From assembly GCA_012032575.1 (NCBI GenBank), contig JAAUSP010000062.1:1-20924 (forward strand): a stretch of 20,924 nucleotides of DNA, written 5' to 3'. A model generated the notes under the pieces. The model saw nothing but the letters and a program-made list of their open reading frames with translations. It searched no databases and was not told where the DNA came from. Within the stretch, counting starts at the first letter, position 1. The number at the start of each line of letters is the position of its first letter. Positions 8,138 to 14,819 of this stretch are shown piece by piece. Source of the stretch: Anaerolineales bacterium. GTDB taxonomy: Bacteria > Chloroflexota > Anaerolineae > 4572-78 > J111. Both the position numbers and the translations under genes were made by a program.

Positions 8138-11105
8138 CTACAACGACAAAATCCGCCGCCCGCAGTCGTAGAGGGTGATGGGGCCGTCCTGAGAAACGGT
8201 AATGGCCAGGCATTGGGCTTCGGCGCTCATTTTGGCGGCGCTGCTGTGGCGTGCGCCTTTGCCCAGGCCGATATCGGCCTGGGTGTTGGCATCGGGGCGA
8301 AGCAGCACCATGCAGCCGCGAAACTGTCCCTGCACGTCAATCACCGTGGCCCCATCCTGTTTGGCAAAGTTGATCAGTTCCCGGTCGGTCAATTGCTGCA
8401 CCTCGGCGCTGACGATGGCGGCAAACGAGCTGATTTCCGGGGCGTCGGAGCGATCCATGATCACGTTGGCTTCGCCCAATAGAAAAATGGCCCCCAGGTT
8501 CTCTTCCGACATCTGAAAGGCACAGCGCAGCACCCGCTGGATCAGGCTTAAATCATAGCCGCGCCGTTTGGCCAGTTGAGCGATGATCTGATTGACTTGG
8601 GCCATACTTTCCGGCGACCAATCGCCGTTGGAATAACGGCCGACCAACTGCCCATCGGCAAACACCCGCACCTGCCGGCCTGGAGCCGGTACAAAAAAGA
8701 CCACTGCATCACACAGCCGCGAGATGATTGCGTGGCGGCGAAATTGGGGACCCAACAGCAGATTGGTCGGGTCGTCCAGCGAGGTGTCCAGCTTGAGTTT
8801 GCGAATACCCCGCACATAGCCATGCTTGTCTACCACGTAGCCCAACACCAGGCCATCCACCATTTTAGCCAGCGTAATCAAAATATTACGCATGCGGCGG
8901 ATATGGTCCCAGCGCAGCAGCCGGATTTCGCTGCGGGTCAGGATACGATTAATCCGGGCTGGGTCGCCCACAATCAACGCCGTTGAGAGGGGTTTGGCTT
9001 CGTTTTCCATCTGAGCAATGCTAGCGGCGACATCACAAATATGGACCATCGAGGGCGCGTCAATTTGCTTTTCGCGGGCCAGATTGAACAAAAACTCAAT
9101 GCCGGCATCGGCCAGCCAGGCGTCGAGCATGCTCTCTTTTTCCAGCAATTGGCGCATTCGCTCCGGGCTGACGTGAACCTGGGTAATTTCCCGCTCTGCT
9201 AACTGCGGCGCGGGCGGGTACATGGATTGAAGCTGGATGGCAAACCGTTCGGTCAATTGGTTGCGGTCGTGGAGGCGCAAACGGGCCAATTCGCTGGCCG
9301 CCTCGCTAAAGGCCTGGTCATACAAACTGTACTGCTCGATCCTGGCCCAACGATCCAGCCGGCTGTTCACCTGAGCCACCACACCTTCGAAAAGAGTTTT
9401 GACGCGGGGATGGGCGGTGGTGACCACCGGCTCGCCGGCTTCATTCTCGTGCTGCCAAAACCATTTCAGCGACGCTACGGTTGTTTCAACATTGATCAGC
9501 TCTTCATTTTCCTGCCCTTCATCTGGCTGGAGATGCTCAACCAGAACCTCCAGATCTGGCACCAGCAAGGCCGACACGTAGGGCCGGCCATCGCCAAAAA
9601 CCACCGCTTCGATGATGATGGGATGGGCCATCAACATGTCTTCCAGCGTTGCCGGCATCACTTTGCGGCCCGTGGAGAGGACGATTACCGGATTCTTGCG
9701 TCCGGTCAGGTACAGATAGCCATCCCGGTCAAAATAACCCAGGTCGCCGGTATACAGCCAACCATCCGCATCGAGCACTTGCTGGGTTTCTTCGGGCCAG
9801 CCCCAATACTCGTTCATCATGGATTGGCCCCGCACCAGCACCTCACCGTCATCGGCCATACGAATTTCAAAACCCGGCGCTACCTGGCCGCACGAACCGA
9901 GCCGGTAGGCGTCGAGCCGGCTGATGGTGGGAAAGCCGCCCGCTTCGGTCAGGCTGTAAACATCCAGCACCGGCAGGCCAATAGCCTCAAAAAAACCGGC
10001 CAAATTCTGTGAGAGCGGCGCGCCGGTTGAATAGAAACGGCGCATCCGGCCCCCAATTTGCCCTCGGATAGCGCTAAAAAAGGTCAGGTCGGCCCGACCG
10101 TACTCTTCGCGCAGTTCCGGCGAAGCAGCCGGCCCGGCGGCGTGAAATTCGCGCCCCTTAGCCACGGCCCATTGAAAGACCTCCCGGCTGGCTTCAGGCA
10201 TTTGAGCCACCATGTCCATGACTTCATCATAAAATCGTTCCAGAAAATAGGGCATATTGAGTGTGACGGTCGGGCTGGTTTGCTGCATCACTTCGGGAAC
10301 AGGCTCATCTCCGCCTGCCACTACATTGGCTACGCCCGACAAAAAGTAATGTAGCGCCGCCGACAAGCTGGCAGCAAAACTCCAGGGCACTATGGTAAAA
10401 GCCAGGTCATCTTCATCAAGAGTTAGGCCGCTCAGGTGACGCATCGCTGCCAGCAGACGGCCATGATCGAAAACAGCTCCTTTGGGCCGCTCCGTCCCAC
10501 CGGCGGTGTAATAAATGGCGGCCAGGGTTTCGGGGGGGGGTGCTGAGCGCATGCAGCCGGATTTCTTCCTGTTCTGCTGACGATAGCTCTGTCTCGGTCA
10601 GAATTTCGGCCAGTACCCTGGTTTGAACTGCTACCTCGCCCATCGGCTCCATCACCAGGATGGTCTTTAAATGGGGCAAGGGATTATGGGGTCGGGTTAA
10701 AAGTTCGGAGATGATTTGCAGAAGCTGCTCTTCCGCCAGAATGACCAGGCTGGCCCCGGAGTCTTCGAGGGTAAAACGAAAGCGATCCGGGGCAACGGAA
10801 GGGCGCAAAGGTACGGCCACCCCGCCCACCAGCAAGGTAGCCATATAAACCACCATCCATTCCAAACAGTTGGGGATGGCAATAGCCACCCGCGCGCCGT
10901 GGGAGATCTGCTGGCGCTGAAGAAAGCGGGCCATCCGAAACGTTAACGCCTGAAAGCGGCCGTAGGAGATATGCTGGTATCCTTTGACCTGTTTTACCTG
11001 AAAACAGGTGCGCTCGGCGTAGAGATCCATCGCCGCCAGCAAGACCTGATTGAAGTTCTTAGCCTGCTCATCCACGCCCATTATCTTAAAATTCGTACCG
11101 TTCAA
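8138..11105 (-). CDS. Adenylate-forming (acyl-CoA synthetase-like) domain fused to tandem DAC (diadenylate cyclase) domains; frameshifted at a C9 tract
   Basis: Removing one base from the C9 run (10532-10540) joins two frames into about 988 residues. Residues about 30-625 form an AMP-binding domain of the long-chain acyl-CoA synthetase type: a P-loop-like YTAGGTERPKG (199-209), VYSLTEAGG (382-390), YTGDLGYFDRDG (451-462), and TGRKNPVIVLSTGRKVMP. The P-loop is altered from YTSGTTGxPKG, and the expected C-terminal lysine region reads ELARLRLHDR, with no lysine. Residues about 660-850 look like a degenerate DAC fold (VDGLVLG near 750; RRHAIIS near 789-795). Residues about 854-985 are a DisA_N/DAC domain with the DGA motif (917-919) and GARHSSA (950-956), where the usual RHR is RHS. 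DAC domains make c-di-AMP from two ATP. Activity is plausible but not shown. No membrane segment is seen. The pentapeptide-repeat gene lies 65 bases upstream. Confidence 0.8.
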
Positions 11106-11111
11106 TACTTC

Positions 11112-11140
11112 TGGAGAATTGGGAGGCTGGAGGGTTGGTT
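11112..11140. repeat. Degenerate GGAGR-type short repeat upstream of the fusion gene
   Basis: The stretch is TGGAGAATTGGGAGGC followed by TGGAGGGTTGG, imperfect units of about 7-8 bases. They resemble the GGAGACC and GGAGATT units at 11417-11477 and 13160-13182. It lies in the gap between the pentapeptide ORF and the fusion gene. Confidence 0.35.
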
Positions 11141-11170
11141 AAACCTTCAAACCTCAATTGCCTTAACCTA

Positions 11171-11384
11171 TCAGGCCCCGCCACTTTTTTTGGGGGTCAC
11201 GGCTCCGGCAACCGCTGGATCAAAGCCACCGGCCCACTGCGTCTGGCTGTCGTAGGTGGCTTTGGTCAGCGTGGCCCCGGCCAGGTTGGTGCTCTCCATA
11301 AAAGCCTCAGTTCAGGTTGGCTCCGGCCAGATTCAGGCTACTAGCCAGTGTTGCTTCGATCTGTTGACGTGTCAACTGACCCAT
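11171..11384 (-). CDS. Small pentapeptide-repeat protein, one-base frameshift
   Basis: On the minus strand from the ATG at 11384-11382 the frame reads MGQLTRQQIEATLASSLNLA then GANLN, and meets a stop. Dropping one base near 11304-11316 continues as EAFMESTNLAGATLTKATYD then SQTQWAGGFDPAVAGAV, ending at the TGA at 11173-11171, about 70 residues in all. The A(N/T)LxxA pentads and the QW..GFDP tail are typical of pentapeptide-repeat proteins, which form a right-handed square beta-helix. The function of this small one is unknown. The promoter at 11572-11600 points at it, and the fusion gene follows 65 bases after its stop, so the two are probably co-transcribed. The indel may be a sequencing error. 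A gene of this length is easily missed because each half is short. Confidence 0.65.
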
Positions 11385-11416
11385 GGTGTCCACCACGTCT
11401 CCCAAGTAAATAGACC

Positions 11417-11477
11417 GGAGACCGGGGATGGGAGACCGGCGAAGGATAGAAAGCAGCCGGTCAGCGGTCTCCAGTCT
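11417..11477. repeat. Direct and inverted GGAGACC units
   Basis: GGAGACCGG occurs at 11417-11425 and 11431-11439. The inverse GGTCTCC lies at 11466-11472, followed by AGTCTCC. CCGGTC at 11457-11462 can also pair, so a hairpin of roughly 11431-11472 can form. It lies in the leader between the promoter (11572-11600) and the pentapeptide ORF. Confidence 0.5.
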
Positions 11478-11571
11478 CCTGTCAGCGCCGGCAAAACATT
11501 TTCATAGTTAGGGGCGTGCCACACGTTCGTGAACACTCCTATAAAAAACAGTTGAGGTATAAGGAGCCTTG

Positions 11572-11600
11572 ATTATAAGCCTGCCGACGGCTTGGGTCAA
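11572..11600 (-). promoter_or_regulatory. Sigma-70 type promoter for the pentapeptide / DAC-fusion unit
   Basis: On the minus strand TTGACC (11600-11595) is followed by a 17-base spacer and a perfect TATAAT (11577-11572). The predicted start is near 11565, giving a leader of about 180 bases to the pentapeptide ATG. The leader contains the GGAGACC hairpin. This separates the unit from the partner-switching genes upstream. Confidence 0.65.
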
Positions 11601-11650
11601 TGTGAGCTGCCTTCCAACAGCAAAGCCAAAGCTCAAGGGGGTGAGATGGT

Positions 11651-12007
11651 TCAGGCCATAGCGGCCAGGCCGACCAGGGCTTCGCCTTCGGTGGCGTAAA
11701 TGACAATAGCCTGGTTAAGGCCGGTCAGGTCGAAAATGTGGCGATAATGGTCGCTGAGGTTGACGGCTACCAGCCGCTGTCCCTGGCGGTTCGCCCGGAT
11801 GAGCAGCGTTACCAACAAACCAATCCCGCTGCTGTTCATGTAGCCTAGCCGGCTAAAATTCAGGATGAGAGTCTGCACCGCTCCGGCCTGATTGTAGGCT
11901 TCCATTAATAAATCTTCGGCTGTGCCCGTTACTTCACCCTGGATATCAATAATACTGATCTGTTCACTGACCTGCCGCACATTCGTTGTGACTTTATTTT
12001 GTGACAT
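11651..12007 (-). CDS. STAS domain anti-sigma factor antagonist
   Basis: This 118-residue single-domain protein of the SpoIIAA/RsbV type has the core SIIDIQGEVTG (about 18-28), LILNFSRLGYMNSSGIGLLV (about 47-66) and LTGLNQAIVIY. The switch residue is expected at Ser59 or Ser60 in NSSG; the usual Asp of DSSG is Asn here. Such proteins release a target from an RsbW-type kinase when dephosphorylated. It follows a second STAS gene by 19 bases and is preceded by AGAGGAGAGG, so it belongs to the three-gene operon 13107-11651. The partner kinase is probably the ATPase encoded upstream. No phosphatase or sigma factor is in the window. Confidence 0.9.
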   Translation of the reverse strand: MSQNKVTTNVRQVSEQISIIDIQGEVTGTAEDLLMEAYNQAGAVQTLILNFSRLGYMNSSGIGLLVTLLIRANRQGQRLVAVNLSDHYRHIFDLTGLNQAIVIYATEGEALVGLAAMA

Positions 12008-12026
12008 TGCTTGGATTTCCTCTCCT

Positions 12027-12374
12027 CTATAACGTACTCAGAGCGCTGGACTCATCGGCAAATAGTTCCATATAATCAGTCATCCGTACAATCTGAAACA
12101 CCTCCTGATAATGACTGCTCAAGCCGCAGGCGGCCAGGCGATGATTGGCTTGATAGGCCTGAGCGAGCAGTTCAACCAAAATAGCTATGCCGGTACTATT
12201 AATATACTCGACCTGGGTCATATTCAATAAAACGACACGGGGATTTGTCTCGATGGCCTCAAGATAGGCCGGTTTAAGCGTTTCATCGGCCGAAGCGTTA
12301 ATTTCGCCCGACAAATCAATAATCGCTACCCTGGCTTGATAGCGTATCTTGACTTCAAGGTGTTTGGTTGGCAT
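12027..12374 (-). CDS. STAS domain anti-sigma factor antagonist (paralogue)
   Basis: This 115-residue STAS protein is a paralogue of the next gene, with VAIIDLSGEINASADETLKP (about 16-35), LLNMTQVEYINSTGIAILVE (about 49-68) and a C-terminal MTDYMELFADESSAL. The switch motif is NSTG with Ser60/Thr61. Its start overlaps the end of the ATPase gene by 20 bases, and GGAGGTCG inside that gene serves as the ribosome site, so translation is coupled. Two antagonists per kinase suggests either two inputs or one regulating the other's phosphorylation (inference). Confidence 0.9.
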   Translation of the reverse strand: MPTKHLEVKIRYQARVAIIDLSGEINASADETLKPAYLEAIETNPRVVLLNMTQVEYINSTGIAILVELLAQAYQANHRLAACGLSSHYQEVFQIVRMTDYMELFADESSALSTL

Positions 12375-13107
12375 TTTTTTCGACCTCCAGATAAAGGGTC
12401 AATTCGATGGTGTGCTGCGTGTCATTGCTGATAATCCGCATTTCATCGGTTAAATTTTTGATCAGGAACAAGCCCCAGCCGCGCGGCGTCTGCAAGCCGG
12501 CCAGCTTTGCTTCCAGGTTTGGCGCTTCCGGCTCAGGAATGGGCTGGCCGCCACCCTGATCGGTGATGCGGACCCGCACCGCATCGGGGGAGGCTTGCAC
12601 CTGGATCACTACCGGCAGCTCCGGCTGGTTTTTATTGCCGTGTTCAATGGCGTTCATCGTCGCTTCGGCCACAGCGGTCTTGAGCCGGTCCAGCAGCGAG
12701 TTGGGGAGTGAGAGCGCTTGAACAGCCTGACCCACCTGGCGCATGGCCTCGCGCTCATTCCCGGTGGTACTGGCCAGCGAGAATTCGGCCAGGGTGCGCC
12801 AAGTTTGATCCTCGCTTGGGCGCTTACCGAGTTTGAGCAGGCCAATCAATTCGCCCTGGCTGACCCGCGACGCCACCAGCTTCACCCCGGCGGCCCGAAG
12901 CTGCCGCAGCGCCGGAGAGTCAAAACTGAGCCGGTCCAGTTCCACCGTTCCGGAGGCGTGCTGAAGAAAATCGAACAGGGGGTCACCCGGGAGCAGCTCA
13001 AACAAGTCTGCCGCCACAGGTGGTTCAGACTGTTCCAGTACAGGGTCAGCTTTTGGTTCAGCCTGTGCCCAAATAATTTGCCAGAGCTTTCGCAGCAATG
13101 CAGTCAT
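12355..13107 (-). CDS. RsbW-like anti-sigma serine kinase (HATPase) with a truncated GAF remnant
   Basis: The C-terminal domain (about 125-245) is an RsbW/SpoIIAB-type ATPase. Its N-box is AVAEATMNAIEHGNK (146-159, Asn152), the G1 box is ITDQGGGQP (Asp183), and the G2 box is TPRGWGLFLIKNL (207-219). These proteins phosphorylate STAS antagonists or sequester a sigma factor. The N-terminal part (about 35-120) contains GVKLVASRVSQGELIGLLKL followed by GKRPSEDQTW, which resembles the second half of a GAF domain without its first half. It may have lost sensing, or may serve as a dimer or partner surface. It is the first gene of a three-gene minus-strand operon with two STAS genes. No strong ribosome site precedes the ATG. 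Confidence 0.85.
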   Translation of the reverse strand: MTALLRKLWQIIWAQAEPKADPVLEQSEPPVAADLFELLPGDPLFDFLQHASGTVELDRLSFDSPALRQLRAAGVKLVASRVSQGELIGLLKLGKRPSEDQTWRTLAEFSLASTTGNEREAMRQVGQAVQALSLPNSLLDRLKTAVAEATMNAIEHGNKNQPELPVVIQVQASPDAVRVRITDQGGGQPIPEPEAPNLEAKLAGLQTPRGWGLFLIKNLTDEMRIISNDTQHTIELTLYLEVEKNANQTP

Positions 13108-13159
13108 GAATCGGCCGTTTCCATCATATCTGGAATGTGTTCAGGAACAAAGTTCTAAT

Positions 13160-13182
13160 GGAGAGATTGGAGATTGGAGATT
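13160..13182. repeat. Tandem 7-base repeat GGAGATT
   Basis: About three tandem copies of GGAGATT (the first imperfect) sit in the gap between the ATPase gene start and the hydantoinase stop. They are similar to the GGAGACC units at 11417-11477. In the rest of this 184-base gap only an orphan ribosome site (minus strand, 13260-13255) before a three-codon frame and a CGTTACG direct repeat (13264-13281) are visible. Confidence 0.45.
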
Positions 13183-13291
13183 AATCAAGCTCCACCTCCC
13201 AGCAAGTTTGGGTTGTTTACGGATACCTTTCTGTTGATTTTACCCTGCCATTGTCCTCCTGTCGTTACGGTCAGCGTTACGAAAACGTTTG

Positions 13292-14656
13292 TTATTCGTA
13301 TCTTCGCTTTAAAAACCGCCCGCGCCCGCGTTTGCCGATAAACTGTCCATTTTCCACAATCACCTCGCCCCGGCTAATGGTGGTGACGGGCATCCCGGTG
13401 ACGGTAATGCCGGCATAAGGCGTATAACTGATGTTTGAATGTAAGTTTTCGGCGTTGTAGGTTACTTCACGGCTGGGGTCAAACAAAACAATATCGGCAT
13501 CGTAACCGGGGATGAGATGGCCTTTGTGGGTCAGGCCGTGTAAATCGGCGGGCAGAGTGCAGCAGGCTTCGACCCAGCGGTTCAGGGTGAGGTGTCCGGC
13601 CCGCACGCCAAAGGTATGGGTTAGGGCCAGCCGCGTTTCCAGGCCCGAAATTCCGCCGGGGGTCAGGGTGAAGTTTTGTTCGCCCAATTTTTTGGCTTCG
13701 GCGGAGAAGGGGCAGTGGTCGGTGGAAATAATATCAATGCTGCCCGAGGCCAGCGACTGCCACAAAGCCGCCGCCTGAGCACTGCCGCGAATGGGCGGCT
13801 GGCAGATAAACCAGGTGCCGGGCATCTCCTGGCGTTCATAAATATCATCGGGCAGGGTCAGGTATTGGGGACAGGTTTCGCCAAAGGCGGCCCAGCCGCG
13901 CTCTTTGGCATGGGCCACTTCGCGGGCTGCCTCGCCGCAGGAGAGATGAAAGATGAGTGTTGGCGCGCCGGCCAGATGGGCAATCGCAAGAACCCGGTTC
14001 ACCGCTTCGGCTTCGGTGATGGCTGGGCGGCTGTGGGGATGCCACCTGGCTTCAACCTTGCCTTCGGCCAGCAGCCGTTTCCAAACTTCGGTAATGACCG
14101 GATAATTTTCGGCGTGAACCACGGCCAGCCCGCCGGCTTCGGCCACGGCAATGAGCGCCCGGTAGAGTTCATCGTCGGTCAGGTAAAAATGAGGATAGGC
14201 GGTGTAGAGTTTGAACGTAGCGCAGCCTTCGGCATACGCTTCGGGCACCTGGGCCAGAATGAGCGGGTCGGGGTCGAGCAGGGTCATGTGCAGGCCATAA
14301 TCAATCACCACCTGCCCGTCGGCTTCGCCCCGCCGCCAGGCCAGCGCTTCGACCAAATCCTGGCCTTTGCCTGGTTCCACAAAATCAATAATGCTGGTCA
14401 CCCCGCCACAAGCCGCGGCGATGGTCCCCTGTTCAAAGCTGTCGGCGGTAATGATGTCGGCAAAGGGCATTTGCAGATGGACGTGTCCATCTACCGCACC
14501 GGGGATGACGTAGAGGTCGCTGGCGTCAATTTCGCGGCTTCCGCCCAGATTCTGCCCAATCGCCGCAATAGTTTCGCCGTTCACGGCAATATCGCCGTTA
14601 AAATCTTCACCGGCGGTGATAATCCGCCCATTTTTGATGACCAAATCGTAACTCAT
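13292..14656 (-). CDS. Dihydropyrimidinase / D-hydantoinase family amidohydrolase
   Basis: The 454-residue cyclic amidohydrolase hydrolyses the ring of dihydropyrimidines or hydantoins. The binuclear metal centre is complete: His58 and His60 in DGHVHLQMP, the carboxylated Lys149 in TFKLYTAYP, His181 in VVHAENY, His237 in IFHLSCGEA, and Asp313 in ISTDHCPFS. The C-terminal beta-sandwich piece includes GYDADIVLFDP. The frame extends nine codons upstream, but the ATG at 14656 has GAAAGGTG seven bases before it and begins MSYDLVIKNGRI, as is typical of the family. It is divergent from the hybrid kinase. The exact substrate (dihydrouracil, hydantoin, allantoin-like) cannot be fixed, and no partner pyrimidine genes are nearby. 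Confidence 0.92.
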   Translation of the reverse strand: MSYDLVIKNGRIITAGEDFNGDIAVNGETIAAIGQNLGGSREIDASDLYVIPGAVDGHVHLQMPFADIITADSFEQGTIAAACGGVTSIIDFVEPGKGQDLVEALAWRRGEADGQVVIDYGLHMTLLDPDPLILAQVPEAYAEGCATFKLYTAYPHFYLTDDELYRALIAVAEAGGLAVVHAENYPVITEVWKRLLAEGKVEARWHPHSRPAITEAEAVNRVLAIAHLAGAPTLIFHLSCGEAAREVAHAKERGWAAFGETCPQYLTLPDDIYERQEMPGTWFICQPPIRGSAQAAALWQSLASGSIDIISTDHCPFSAEAKKLGEQNFTLTPGGISGLETRLALTHTFGVRAGHLTLNRWVEACCTLPADLHGLTHKGHLIPGYDADIVLFDPSREVTYNAENLHSNISYTPYAGITVTGMPVTTISRGEVIVENGQFIGKRGRGRFLKRRYE

Positions 14657-14770
14657 TTTGCTGCACCTTTCCAAAATCAACACTATTTCTTTGCTGAATA
14701 TATCACCGAATCCATAAAAATTAAAAATCGCCTGAAACCGTTTCGATTTTTCGGGGGGAATAAAAGCTTA

Positions 14771-14799
14771 TTGCGTTAGCTTTTGACTTTTGTTACAAT
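14771..14799 (+). promoter_or_regulatory. Sigma-70 type promoter for the hybrid kinase
   Basis: TTGCGT at 14771-14776, a 17-base spacer and TACAAT at 14794-14799 (5 of 6). A start near 14806 would give a very short leader to GGAGA (14809-14813) and the ATG at 14820. The -35 is weak. Confidence 0.45.
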
Positions 14800-14819
14800 C
14801 TTATTATTGGAGACAGGGC

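Noticed and set aside
9227..10012. Plus-strand open frame of 261 codons over the ANL-DAC fusion
   Set aside because: It is a shadow of the conserved minus-strand adenylate-forming domain, rich in His/Gln as expected for antisense.
11522..11565. Possible leader peptide on the minus strand after AGGAG (11540-11536), starting GTG and reading VWHAPNYENVLPAL
   Set aside because: There is only a GTG start at poor spacing, and the frame runs into the GGAGACC repeat. No evidence beyond an open frame.
13249..13260. Strong ribosome site AGGAGG before ATG GCA GGG TAA on the minus strand
   Set aside because: The frame codes only three residues. It is probably a chance match or remnant in the gap.
13676..14779. 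Long plus-strand open frame (367 codons) over the hydantoinase gene
   Set aside because: It is antisense to a gene with a complete metal-binding motif set. Its composition is a mirror of that gene and no motif is recognisable.
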